From Sphingomonas_Q fennica_A (GTDB lineage: Bacteria > Pseudomonadota > Alphaproteobacteria > Sphingomonadales > Sphingomonadaceae): 64,000 nt of DNA. The position numbers were made by a program, and so were the translations under genes. The notes under the pieces are model-generated. The model was not told where the DNA came from. It saw only the letters and a program-made list of their open reading frames with translations, and did not search any database. Below are positions 33,577 to 42,226 of this stretch, piece after piece. The number at the start of each line of letters is the position of its first letter. Position 1 is the stretch's first letter. The DNA is taken from positions 62,001 through 126,000 of the forward strand of contig JAQIJD010000002.1 of assembly GCA_036946415.1 (NCBI GenBank), written 5' to 3'.

Positions 33577-34770
33577 ATGACCATGCCGAGCCGTGCCGAT
33601 CGCCAGGCGATCCTCGAAACTGCCCGAACGCGCAAGATGGCGCAGTCGGCGCATGCCTATGTCCGCGGTAATACGGCAAAATTCTACGAATGGCTGGCGG
33701 CGTCGCCCGTCGCGCGGCGCGTGCCGACCGGGCCTGCGATCTGGATCTGCGGCGATGCCCATCTGGGCAATCTCGGCCCGCTGGCCGCCGGCGACGGCCG
33801 CGTCGAAATACAGATCCGCGATCTGGACCAGGCCGTCGTCGGCAATCCCGCGCATGACCTGATCCGGCTCGGCCTGTCGCTGGCGACCGCGGCGCGCGGT
33901 TCCGACCTGCCGGGCGTCACGACCGCCCGGATGATCGAGGAAATGGTCGACGGCTATGCGGCCGCGATCGGCGATCCCACCAGCGGCGCCGCCGGCGTCG
34001 AACCCGGCGTCGTCCGCAGCGTGCGGCGCGACGCCATCAAGCGGCGGTGGAAGCATCTCGCCAAGGAGCGGCTGGAGGCGGTCGACCCGAAGATCCCGCT
34101 GGGCAGGAAGTTCTGGGCATTGGACGCCCCCGAGCGGCAGGCGCTCGAGGAGGTCTTCGCCGACGCGGAGGTGGCGCGCCTGATCCTCTCGCTCGATCAC
34201 AAAGACAAGGAGCGCCGGATTCGCTTCGTCGATGCGGCCTATTGGATGAAGGGATGCAGTTCGCTGGGGCTGCTTCGCTATGCCGTCATCATCGCCATGG
34301 ACGACGCCAAGGGGCGGTCGGACTATGCCCTCGTCGACCTGAAGGAGGCGGTCGCGCCGCTCGCCCCTGTGGCGCGGGGCGCGGCCATGCCGGCCGATGA
34401 CGCCGAGCGCGTCGCCGAGGCGGCACGGGCGCTTTCGCCCCATCTCGGCGCGCGCATGATCCCGGTGCGGATGCTCGACCGCTCGCTCTTCATCCGCGAG
34501 CTGGCGCCGCAGGATCTGAAGCTGGAGGTCGATCAGTTCAGCCGGGGCGAGGCGATCAAGGCCGCCCGCTATCTGGCGTTCGTCATCGGCAAGGCGCACG
34601 GTCGTCAGCTCGATCCCGCCCGACGCGCCGCGTGGCTCGGCGTGCTGGAAGCCGATCGGCGGGGGATGATCGACGCGCCGTCATGGCTTTGGGAGAGCGT
34701 CGTCTCGCTCGCCGGAAGCCACGAAGCCGGATATCTCGATCATTGCCGGCGATACGCGCTGGCCGCCTGA
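33577..34770 (+). CDS. DUF2252 protein, kinase-like fold
   Basis: A 397-residue DUF2252 protein. ATG 33577 follows GAAGGGG by 8 bases; an in-frame opening from 33274 overlaps the lipase gene and is rejected. The motif WICGDAHLGNLGPL resembles the catalytic H-x-D/G-D-x-H-x-x-N loop of aminoglycoside-phosphotransferase-like kinases, and IQIRDLDQAVVGNPAHDLIRL resembles the following metal-binding D-x-D stretch. KMAQSAHAYVRG is the usual DUF2252 N-terminal signature. A phosphotransferase activity is plausible but no substrate is known. Transcribed in the same direction as the lipase gene, 184 bp later. Confidence 0.82.
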   Translation: MTMPSRADRQAILETARTRKMAQSAHAYVRGNTAKFYEWLAASPVARRVPTGPAIWICGDAHLGNLGPLAAGDGRVEIQIRDLDQAVVGNPAHDLIRLGLSLATAARGSDLPGVTTARMIEEMVDGYAAAIGDPTSGAAGVEPGVVRSVRRDAIKRRWKHLAKERLEAVDPKIPLGRKFWALDAPERQALEEVFADAEVARLILSLDHKDKERRIRFVDAAYWMKGCSSLGLLRYAVIIAMDDAKGRSDYALVDLKEAVAPLAPVARGAAMPADDAERVAEAARALSPHLGARMIPVRMLDRSLFIRELAPQDLKLEVDQFSRGEAIKAARYLAFVIGKAHGRQLDPARRAAWLGVLEADRRGMIDAPSWLWESVVSLAGSHEAGYLDHCRRYALAA

Positions 34771-34806
34771 ACCGGCCGGGCGGGGCGAAACGGGGGGGGG
34801 TGCGGT

Positions 34807-35523
34807 TCAGCCGGCACCCGCCCCTGCCGACCTGCCGCCATAGGAGTCCGTCAGCGATCGGCTCAGTTCGATCACGCCGTCCTTCAGATCCTGTTCGATC
34901 GCGGCGCGGACGGCCGCGCCGTCCCGCCGCCGCAATCCGGCGAGGACGTCGCGGTGGTTATGCACGCCGGTCCGGCTGTGGTTGTAGGCGGGATACAGCA
35001 GGTTGAGCGAGGGCCCCAGCTTCAGCCAGAGTTGCTCGATCGTCTGGTTGAGCAGCTCGACGCCCGATGCCCGGTAGATCGTGAAGTGGAAATCGCGATT
35101 GTTCGCCAGGACGTCCGCATAATCCTTGCGGTCCATCGCGTCCACGAGCGCGGTCTGGATGCGTTCGAGCCGGTCGATCTCGTCGTCCGTCAGACGTGGG
35201 GTGCCGAGGGCCGCGGCCGGGCCTTCCAGCGCGATCCGGACGACGTAGATCTCCTGTAGTCGCTCGACGTCGGGCAGCGGCACCGAGACGTTGCGGTTGG
35301 CGTCGGTCTCGAGGATGCGCTCCGACACCAGCCGGCTGATCGCATCGCGCGCGGGCGTGGCGCTGATGCCGAGCAGGGCGGCGAGTTTGCGGATCGTGAG
35401 CTTCTGGCCGGGCAGGAAGCTGCCGTTCATCAGGGCCGTGCGGAGCTGCGCATAGGCGCGTTCAGCCAGCGTGTCGAATCGTTCGACGGGCTGCACGCTC
35501 TGTAACACCTTCGCTCTCCCCAT
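34807..35523 (-). CDS. GntR/FCD family transcriptional regulator (module A)
   Basis: A 238-residue FadR-type regulator. The N-terminal winged helix covers about 20-85 (QLRTALMNGSFLPGQKLTIRKLAALLGISATPARDAISRLVSERIL), and the FCD ligand-binding domain about 95-225, with metal-type residues in NNRDFHFTIYRA and HNHRDVLAGL. Start taken as ATG 35523 (GAGG 8 bases before); an ATG at 35544 has no ribosome site. It is divergent from the receptor gene at 35639. The 19-base near-palindrome between them (35592-35610), repeated before the SDR-BKACE operon, is its likely binding site. FCD regulators usually bind a small organic acid and act as repressors. Confidence 0.9.
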   Translation of the reverse strand: MGRAKVLQSVQPVERFDTLAERAYAQLRTALMNGSFLPGQKLTIRKLAALLGISATPARDAISRLVSERILETDANRNVSVPLPDVERLQEIYVVRIALEGPAAALGTPRLTDDEIDRLERIQTALVDAMDRKDYADVLANNRDFHFTIYRASGVELLNQTIEQLWLKLGPSLNLLYPAYNHSRTGVHNHRDVLAGLRRRDGAAVRAAIEQDLKDGVIELSRSLTDSYGGRSAGAGAG

Positions 35524-35591
35524 GATTTCGGCCTCTGTGCACATGCCATAACGAAATACGATGTATCACTCAAATGCGCTTGCGATGATGT

Positions 35592-35610
35592 GTGATATAA
35601 CAGATAACAC
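35592..35610. promoter_or_regulatory. Candidate GntR operator, copy 1
   Basis: GTGATATAACAGATAACAC is an imperfect palindrome (GTG-N-TAT-N5-ATA-N-CAC). The 20 bases 35591-35610 are identical to 42185-42204. It lies between the divergent GntR gene and the receptor gene, 28 bases before the receptor ATG. Confidence 0.8.
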
Positions 35611-35638
35611 CATGCGGTATTGGACATGGGGGGCGATC

Positions 35639-37792
35639 ATGGCGTGGGGCAAAGACGGGATCTGGTGGCGGCGGGCGTGCGGCACGGCGGGCCTGTCGCT
35701 CTGGTCGGCTGCGGTTTCCGCCCAGACGCCGCCGGCGGCCGCCGAAGGCCTGTCCGACATCGTCGTCACCGCGACGAAATCGGGCGCGACCGCACTCCAG
35801 AAGACGCCGATTGCTATTTCGGCGTTCGGCGGCGCCGAACTGGCCCGCGCACAGGTCAACGACGTGCGCGATCTGTTGCGGCTGACCCCGAACGTGGCGG
35901 TTCCGCAGAACAATGTGTTCGCGCAAATCTATATTCGCGGCGTCGGCTCGAACAACGTCTTCAACGGCTCCGATCCCAGTTCGACCGTGCATGTCGACGG
36001 CGTCTATTATTCGCGCCCCTACAGCCAGTTCGCCACCTTCCTGGATGTCGATCGGGTGGAGGTGCTGCGGGGGCCGCAGGGCACGCTCTACGGCCGCAAT
36101 TCCGTAGGCGGTACGATCAACGTCATCTCGCGGCGCCCGACGGAGGAATTGTCGGTGCGGGCCGAGGCGCTGTACGGCAATTACGACGCGGTGCAGGCCA
36201 AGGCCGCGATCAGTGGAGCGCTGGCGCCGGGGCTGGCGCTTGCCAGCCTTTCGGCCTCCTACCTGCGGCACGATCCGTACCGGCAGAACGTCGTCGCCAG
36301 CGGCAACGACATCAACGACCAGAACGAATATGCCGTCCGCGGGCAGCTTCTGCTGACGGTGGCGCCGGGCATCGAGGCGACGACCCGCGGCGATGTCTCG
36401 CGCGCGAGTTTCGTGCCGATGGGCTATGCCAAGATCCTCCAGCCGTACGATCCGGTGACGAACGCGATCCTCGGCGACTATAAGAAGGTCGCGCTCAACC
36501 GTGCGGGCGACGGGCTGGTGAAGGCGTCCGGCATCTACGAAGACATAGTGATCCGGCTGAGCGATACCACGCAGATCAAGTCGCTGACCGCCTATCGGTG
36601 GAATTCCAGTTCCACGCTGACCGATACGGATTCGACGGACCGGGATATCGCTTTGTCGCTCACCAGCGAGAAGCAGCGTCAGTTCAGCCAGGAATTCAAC
36701 CTGATCGGCGATCTGGGGCGTTTCAGCTATGTCGCCGGCCTCTATTATTTCCATGAGCGGGTTTCGACCTTCACCCAGATCGACGCCTTCGCGGCGCGCA
36801 CGTTCACCGGCATCTATCCGGTCAGCCGCACCTATTCGCGCGCGGCGTTCGCCCAGGGCAAATATGACGTCGACGATCGATGGAGCCTGACGATCGGCGG
36901 ACGATATCTCAACGAACGCAAGGAATTCGACGGCAACGTCGGCACCTACAGCCGCGCCACCGGCCTGCCGACGAATGCGACGACCCTCTATGACGGGATC
37001 GGCCGCTACAAGGCGTTCACGCCCAAATTCGGGGTGCAATTCCAGGCGAACCGCAACCTGCTCTGGTTCGCATCCGCGACACGCGGCTTCAAGAGCGGCG
37101 GGTTCAACCAGACGTCGCGCAACGCCAGCGCCCGGTTCGGCTTCCGGCCGGAGACGCTGTGGAGCTACGAGACCGGCATCAAGAGCGACTGGCTGGATCG
37201 CCGCGTGCGCCTGAACCTGACGGCGTTCCATTACGACTATAAGGATTTGCAGGTGCAGGCGTTCCTGTCCCTGGGGGTGACCGACATCTCGAACGCGGCG
37301 ACCGCCGAGATCGACGGCCTGGAACTGGAGACGACGTTGCTGCCCGTGCCCAATCTGCGGATCCAGGGTGCGCTCAACTATCTGAACGCACGCTATTCCA
37401 GCTATCCGGGGGCGAGCGCACCCGGCGGGCGGGTGATCGATGCGAGCGGCAATCGCCTGAACGCCGCGCCGCGGTTCAGCGGCAATGCCGTCGCCCAATA
37501 TGACGTGCCGCTGGCCGATGGCGCCAACATCTCGCTGCGCGGCGAATATTTCCGGCAGTCACGGGAATATTACGTCGCCAGCAACGATCCGGCGCAGAGC
37601 CAGAAGGCCTATGGACTGATCAACGCCAGCATCGCCTATCGCTTCGCGACGATACCGCTGGAAGTGTCGGTCTTCGGCCGCAATCTGGCCGACACGGAGT
37701 TCGTGACGGCGACGGCCACGATCGCACCCGTCGTTTCGGGCCGCCCGGGCGACCCGCGCACCTACGGCCTTCGTGCCGCCCTGCGGTATTGA
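35639..37792 (+). CDS. TonB-dependent receptor (module A)
   Basis: A 717-residue outer-membrane transporter. ATG 35639 has GGGGGGCGATC just before it and gives MAWGKDGIWWRRACGTAGLSLWSAAVSAQT with a signal cleavage after A-S-A; an ATG at 35612 would add nine residues and also fits. TonB box region LSDIVVTATK. The plug has TPIAISAFGGAEL, IYIRGVGSNNVFNG, VDRVEVLRGPQGTLYGRNSVGGTINVI, and the barrel ends LRAALRY with a terminal aromatic. This plug type is typical of sphingomonad receptors near aromatic or terpenoid catabolic genes. The candidate GntR operator is directly upstream, so it is probably induced by the substrate. First gene of the receptor-esterase-MFS-carbonic-anhydrase-like operon. 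Confidence 0.93.
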   Translation: MAWGKDGIWWRRACGTAGLSLWSAAVSAQTPPAAAEGLSDIVVTATKSGATALQKTPIAISAFGGAELARAQVNDVRDLLRLTPNVAVPQNNVFAQIYIRGVGSNNVFNGSDPSSTVHVDGVYYSRPYSQFATFLDVDRVEVLRGPQGTLYGRNSVGGTINVISRRPTEELSVRAEALYGNYDAVQAKAAISGALAPGLALASLSASYLRHDPYRQNVVASGNDINDQNEYAVRGQLLLTVAPGIEATTRGDVSRASFVPMGYAKILQPYDPVTNAILGDYKKVALNRAGDGLVKASGIYEDIVIRLSDTTQIKSLTAYRWNSSSTLTDTDSTDRDIALSLTSEKQRQFSQEFNLIGDLGRFSYVAGLYYFHERVSTFTQIDAFAARTFTGIYPVSRTYSRAAFAQGKYDVDDRWSLTIGGRYLNERKEFDGNVGTYSRATGLPTNATTLYDGIGRYKAFTPKFGVQFQANRNLLWFASATRGFKSGGFNQTSRNASARFGFRPETLWSYETGIKSDWLDRRVRLNLTAFHYDYKDLQVQAFLSLGVTDISNAATAEIDGLELETTLLPVPNLRIQGALNYLNARYSSYPGASAPGGRVIDASGNRLNAAPRFSGNAVAQYDVPLADGANISLRGEYFRQSREYYVASNDPAQSQKAYGLINASIAYRFATIPLEVSVFGRNLADTEFVTATATIAPVVSGRPGDPRTYGLRAALRY

Positions 37793-37796
37793 TCCC

Positions 37797-38909
37797 GTGA
37801 CGGCGCTCCATGGGATATGCGAACTGGGGTTCGGCCGCATCGCCGACGCCTTCGCCGCCAATTTCGCCGGGCGCGGGGAGATCGGCGCCGCCGTCAGCGT
37901 CTTTTCCGGCGGCCGGCTGGTGGTCGACCTGTGGGGTGGCCATCGCGATGCCGGGCGAACCTTGCCGTGGGACCGGGACACGCTGGTCTGCATGATGTCG
38001 GTCGGCAAGGGGATGGCCGCCATCTGCGTCCACCGGCTGATCGAGCGCGGCGCGATCGCGCTCGATGCCCCGGTCGCGCGATACTGGCCCGAATTCGCGG
38101 CGGCGGGCAAGGAGGAGGTTACCGTCCGCCATGTCCTCGGCGCGACCTCGGGCGCGTTGTTCGCCGATGACGTGCCGGCCGGTGCGGTGACGGACTGGAT
38201 GCTGATGACGGGGGGCATCGCGCGCCAGCCGACCGCGTGGGAGCCCGGAACGCGCGGCGCCTATCAGTCGATGACGATGGGCTTCCTGCTGGGCGAACTG
38301 ATCCGCCGCGTCGACGGACGCACGCTACCCGCCTATTTCCGGGAGGAGATCGCGGAGCCGCTCGGCATCGAATATGGCTGGGGGCTGGACGACGCGCAGA
38401 TCGCGCGGACCGCGGACATCGTCGCCAACGATGGGCACGAGACGCTGAAGGCCTTCGCCGATCCCACGACGATGCTGGGGCGGGCCTGGCACATGCGGCC
38501 GAAGGGGCCGGGCTTCTACAATACGGACCAGTTCCGCCGCGGCGTGCTGCCCTCGTCGAACGGCCATGGCACCGCGCGCGCCGTCGCCACTATCTTCGAT
38601 GCCCTGCTGGCCGACGGGCGGCTGGTGTCGGCCGCCACGCGCGAGCGGATGCGGACGCTCGAATGGGATATGCCGTGCGGCATGACCGGCCGGCCCTATC
38701 GCTACGCGCTCGGCTTCTTCCTGAGCGGGCCGCCGATGGTACCGATGGGGCCGAACCCGCGGGCCTTCGGCCATCCCGGTGCGGGCGGCGCGATCGGCTT
38801 CGCCGATCCCGAGGCGGGGCTGAGCTTCGCTTATGCACCCAATTTCATGTGTGCGGGCGGCGGATCGGGCGAGCGCTGCAACGCGCTGGTCGATGCGCTG
38901 TACGACTGA
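37797..38909 (+). CDS. Beta-lactamase-fold esterase (EstB-like), module A
   Basis: A serine hydrolase of about 370 residues, class C beta-lactamase fold, of the type that acts as esterase. The motif S-x-x-K is SVGK in LVCMMSVGKGMAAI, the Tyr motif is in RGAYQSMTMGFLLGEL, and the third box is FGHPGAGGAIGFADP in place of KTG. The N terminus GICELGFGRIADAFAANFAGRGEIGAAVSV...VVDLWGG is the standard start of EstB-like enzymes. I chose GTG 37797 (4 bases after the receptor stop); GTG 37773 overlaps the receptor gene. No signal peptide, so likely cytoplasmic: it would cut an ester or lactone of the imported compound. Confidence 0.83.
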   Translation: MTALHGICELGFGRIADAFAANFAGRGEIGAAVSVFSGGRLVVDLWGGHRDAGRTLPWDRDTLVCMMSVGKGMAAICVHRLIERGAIALDAPVARYWPEFAAAGKEEVTVRHVLGATSGALFADDVPAGAVTDWMLMTGGIARQPTAWEPGTRGAYQSMTMGFLLGELIRRVDGRTLPAYFREEIAEPLGIEYGWGLDDAQIARTADIVANDGHETLKAFADPTTMLGRAWHMRPKGPGFYNTDQFRRGVLPSSNGHGTARAVATIFDALLADGRLVSAATRERMRTLEWDMPCGMTGRPYRYALGFFLSGPPMVPMGPNPRAFGHPGAGGAIGFADPEAGLSFAYAPNFMCAGGGSGERCNALVDALYD

Positions 38910-38931
38910 CCGGCAGGGGGAGGGCGGCGCC

Positions 38932-40239
38932 ATGCGGAACCGGATCGACGAGCGCGCCGGCGGACCGGGCCTCTATGCCTGGTATGTCGCCGCGCTCCTC
39001 AGTTTCGCCCATCTCGTCTCCTTCATCGATCGCTTCGTGCTCAGCCTGCTGATCGAGCCGCTGCGGGCGACCTTGCGGCTTGGCGACGCGCAGATCGGCC
39101 TGCTCCAGGGGGTTGCCTTCAGCCTGCTCTATGCGGTCGCCGGCATCCCGCTCGGCCGGCTGGCCGACCTGCGCAGCCGGCGCGGGCTGATCGCGGGGGG
39201 GCTTGCGATCTGGAGCCTGGCGACGGCCGCCTGCGCCTTCGCCGGGACGTTCGGCGGCCTCTTCGCGGCGCGGCTGCTGGTGGGGGCGGGGGAGGCGGCG
39301 CTGGTGCCGTCCGCCATCTCCCTCCTATCGGCCTATTTCGCGCGCGATCGGGTGGGGCGGGCGATATCGGTCTTCACGATGGGCGCCTCGCTCGGCAAGA
39401 CGGTCGCGCTCGTCGGCGGGGCGGCGCTGCTGGCGGTGCTGACCCCGGCGGGGCTGACGATCCTCGGCCACCGCCTGCTGCCGTGGCAGGGCGTGTTCCT
39501 GGGCGCGTCGGCGATCGGCATCGCCCTGATCCCGCTGGTCTTCACGATCGTCGAGCCGCCGCGGCCGGATCGCGCCGCGCCGCCACGGCTCGATCGCGCC
39601 TTCGCGCACATCCGCACCCACGCGGCGGCGTTCGGTCCGCACATCGTCGCCGCCTGCGCGTCGATCCTGCTGATCCAGGCCTTCGGCGCGTGGACGCCGG
39701 CCTATTTCGCCCGCGTTCGCGGCCTTTCGGTGATCGAGGCCGGCTATGTCGTCGGGATCGCGGCTTTGCTGGCGGGGCCGGCCGGCCACCTCTCGGGCGG
39801 CTGGCTGACGGACAGGCTGACCCGCGCCGGCGTGGCCGGACCGGCGTTGACGGTGATGCTGTCGGGCATGGCGGCGGCGATCCCCTGCGCGCTCCTGCTG
39901 GTGTCGCTGCCGGACGGGGCAGGCCCGGTGATCGCCTTCGCGCTTCTGATGTATGCCATCTCCGCGACGGCGGGGCCGTGCCTCGCCGGATTGCAGGCGA
40001 TGACGCCGGCCGACCATCGCGGCGCCGTCGTTTCCGTCTACATGTGCATCATGACGTTCGTCTCGGTCGGCCTCGGCCCGTTCAGCGTCGGCTTCGTCAG
40101 CGAGCGATTGGCGCCGGGCGGCGGCGCGCTGGGGATCGCGCTGGCCGCCGTCACCGTCGGCGTGGCGCTGACCGGCATCGGCGCGGCGCTCATCGGGCGC
40201 AAGGCGGCCGGGCTGACCGCGGCTGCGGTCGCGGCATGA
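38932..40239 (+). CDS. MFS transporter (module A)
   Basis: A 435-residue inner-membrane permease with twelve predicted helices. Strong GGGGGAGGG ribosome site before ATG 38932. The N-terminal helix and loop YVAALLSFAHLVSFIDRFVLSLLIEPLRATLRLGDAQIGLLQG and the loop 2-3 motif GRLADLRSRRGLIAGG define the spinster-like/organic-anion MFS type; the module B permease shares the same pattern. Probably carries the compound, after uptake by the receptor, across the inner membrane. It overlaps the next gene by four bases. Confidence 0.9.
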   Translation: MRNRIDERAGGPGLYAWYVAALLSFAHLVSFIDRFVLSLLIEPLRATLRLGDAQIGLLQGVAFSLLYAVAGIPLGRLADLRSRRGLIAGGLAIWSLATAACAFAGTFGGLFAARLLVGAGEAALVPSAISLLSAYFARDRVGRAISVFTMGASLGKTVALVGGAALLAVLTPAGLTILGHRLLPWQGVFLGASAIGIALIPLVFTIVEPPRPDRAAPPRLDRAFAHIRTHAAAFGPHIVAACASILLIQAFGAWTPAYFARVRGLSVIEAGYVVGIAALLAGPAGHLSGGWLTDRLTRAGVAGPALTVMLSGMAAAIPCALLLVSLPDGAGPVIAFALLMYAISATAGPCLAGLQAMTPADHRGAVVSVYMCIMTFVSVGLGPFSVGFVSERLAPGGGALGIALAAVTVGVALTGIGAALIGRKAAGLTAAAVAA

Positions 40240-40757
40240 CCGTGTTTCTGCTCGGCGGCCGGGCCCCCGCCATCGCGCCTTCCGCCTGGATCGCGCCGAA
40301 CGCCCAGGTGATCGGCGACGTCCGCCTGGGCGAGGACGCGAGCGTCTGGTTCGGCGCGGTCGTGCGCGGGGACAACGATCCGATTGCGATCGGCGCGCGG
40401 AGCAACGTGCAGGACGGTGCCGTGCTGCATTCGGATCCCGGCGTGCCGCTGACGATCGGCGCGGACGTCACCATCGGCCATCTGGCGATGGTGCACAGCT
40501 GCGTGATCGGCGACGGCAGCCTCGTCGGGATCGGCGCGATCGTGCTGGCCGGCGCGGTCATCGGGCGGGATTGCCTGATCGGCGCCGGCGCGCTCGTCAC
40601 CGGCAATGCCCGTATCCCGGACGGCACGCTGGCGCTCGGCCGCCCGGCGCGCGCGAGCCGTGCGCTGACGGCCGCCGAAACCGCAAGCCTGCGTCGGTCG
40701 GCCGACAGCTACGTCGCCAAGGCCCGGATGTTCGCGCGCGATCTGCGGCCGGCGTGA
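40236..40757 (+). CDS. Gamma-carbonic-anhydrase-like hexapeptide protein
   Basis: A 173-residue left-handed beta-helix protein of the gamma-carbonic anhydrase/PaaY-like group. Hexapeptide repeats run through IGDVRLGEDASVWFGAVVRGDNDPIAIGARSNVQDGAVLH..., and the zinc-type histidines are in GAVLHSDPG and IGHLAMVHSCVIGDG. Relatives in catabolic operons (PaaY, CaiE) act as thioesterases or accessory proteins, so a role on a CoA intermediate is as likely as hydrating CO2. ATG 40236 overlaps the MFS stop by four bases. Last gene of the first module A operon. Confidence 0.85.
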   Translation: MTVFLLGGRAPAIAPSAWIAPNAQVIGDVRLGEDASVWFGAVVRGDNDPIAIGARSNVQDGAVLHSDPGVPLTIGADVTIGHLAMVHSCVIGDGSLVGIGAIVLAGAVIGRDCLIGAGALVTGNARIPDGTLALGRPARASRALTAAETASLRRSADSYVAKARMFARDLRPA

Positions 40758-40787
40758 TCGGCGGATGCGGCCCGGACGGGCTGCGGA

Positions 40788-42125
40788 TCACCCCGTCGCC
40801 GCGCTGCCGCGGATGACCGGCTCCAGTCGTTCGGCAAGCGCCAGCAGCCGCACATCGCCGCAGGTCGCGCCCATCAGCGTGAAGCCGACGGGCGGGGCGC
40901 CGGCCGCCGTGCAGGGGATGCTGATCGCACATCGATCGAGCAGGTTGGCGACGCCGGCATTCCGGTAGGCGCGCATGTTGAGCGCGTGATAGGCCGCGTC
41001 GTCGGCCAGGTCCGACAGGCGCGGCGGCAGGATCGCGACGCTGGGATAAGCGATCGCGTCGCAGCCCGATGCATCGCGGTCGAAGCGGTCGATGATGTCG
41101 CGCCGCAGGCGGCACATCGCGAAATAGGTCGCGACCGATGTCGCGCGCGCGGCGCGGAAGCGATCCATGACCCGCGGATCGCAGGCGTCGCCGATCCGCT
41201 CGAATAGGTCGGCATGGTCGGCCCAGCCTTCCACCGTCGAAAAGCCGCCGAGCGCGGCGATGCCGGCAAGATCGCCGAGCGACGGCAGCGCGACGGTCGT
41301 GAGGTCGGCGTGACGCGCCAGGCGGCGGCAGGCCGCCTCGAATGCGGCGGCGACCGCCGGGTCGAGATCGTCGACGAGCAAGGTTGAAGGGATGCCGATC
41401 ACCGGACGGTGAAGGGTCGGCGCCCCGGTCCTTTCGGCGGCGAGGATTGCATCGAGCATCGCGCAGCAGGCGACGCTGGCGGCGATCGGCCCGATCGAAT
41501 CGAGCGACCGCGAGAGCGGGAAGGCGCCGGTGCGATCGATCCGGCGGGCGGTGGGCTTGAAGCCCACGAGGCCGCAGAACGCCGCCGGCACGCGTACCGA
41601 GCCGCCCGTGTCCGATCCGATCGCCGCGACCGCCATCCCGTCCGCGACCGAGGCGGCAGCACCCGAGGACGATCCGCCCGCGATCCGCCCTTCCGCACGC
41701 TGCCAGGGCGACAGCGGCGTGCCGAGCGCGGGGTTGAGGCCGAGGCAGGACAGCGCGAACTGCGTCATGTTGGTCCGCCCGACCAGCACCGCCCCGGCCG
41801 CCTTCAGCCGCGCGACGACCGTCGCATCGCGGACCGCGGCCGGCGCCCCGGCGAGCGCCGGTGCGGCGCAGGTCGTCGTCTCTCCGCCGACGTCGAACAG
41901 GTCCTTGATCGAGACGGGCAGGCCGTCGATCGCGGAAAGCGGCCGTCCCGCGCGGCGGCGTGCGTCGGCCCGCTCGGCGCCGGCCATGGCCGAATCGCGA
42001 TAGAGACGGGTGAAGACGGTCGCCCCCTGTCCCTCCTCTGCCGAAGCCCGTGCCAGCGCTGCCGCGGTCAGCGCCACGCTCGTCGCGCCATCGCCGGGAT
42101 GGCGACCGATCATGGCATCCGTCAC
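40788..42125 (-). CDS. Amidase signature family hydrolase (module A)
   Basis: A 445-residue amidase that hydrolyses a carboxamide or carbamate. The catalytic triad is visible: Lys in PVSIKDLFDV, cis-Ser in GGSSSGAAASVADG and the nucleophile Ser in GSDTGGSVRVPAAFCG. GTG 42125 is preferred because GGGGAG lies 8 bases upstream and the protein then starts at MTDAMIGRHPG; the frame is open further, but through the operator. It is divergent from the SDR operon, and the shared 19-base operator lies between the starts, so it should be co-regulated. It ends 30 bases from the convergent carbonic-anhydrase-like gene. Confidence 0.88.
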   Translation of the reverse strand: MTDAMIGRHPGDGATSVALTAAALARASAEEGQGATVFTRLYRDSAMAGAERADARRRAGRPLSAIDGLPVSIKDLFDVGGETTTCAAPALAGAPAAVRDATVVARLKAAGAVLVGRTNMTQFALSCLGLNPALGTPLSPWQRAEGRIAGGSSSGAAASVADGMAVAAIGSDTGGSVRVPAAFCGLVGFKPTARRIDRTGAFPLSRSLDSIGPIAASVACCAMLDAILAAERTGAPTLHRPVIGIPSTLLVDDLDPAVAAAFEAACRRLARHADLTTVALPSLGDLAGIAALGGFSTVEGWADHADLFERIGDACDPRVMDRFRAARATSVATYFAMCRLRRDIIDRFDRDASGCDAIAYPSVAILPPRLSDLADDAAYHALNMRAYRNAGVANLLDRCAISIPCTAAGAPPVGFTLMGATCGDVRLLALAERLEPVIRGSAATG

Positions 42126-42185
42126 CGCCGTATCTCCCCTGTCATTCGGTCCCGTTCCAACATCGCGGTTGCCCTTGCATGAAAT

Positions 42186-42204
42186 GTGATATAACAGATA
42201 ACAC
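42186..42204. promoter_or_regulatory. Candidate GntR operator, copy 2
   Basis: GTGATATAACAGATAACAC, the same near-palindrome as at 35592-35610; identity covers 20 bases (42185-42204). It lies between the divergent amidase (start 42125) and SDR (start 42227) genes, 22 bases before the SDR start codon. Confidence 0.8.
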
Positions 42205-42226
42205 GTCGGGAGCGGGGGACGAAGCG

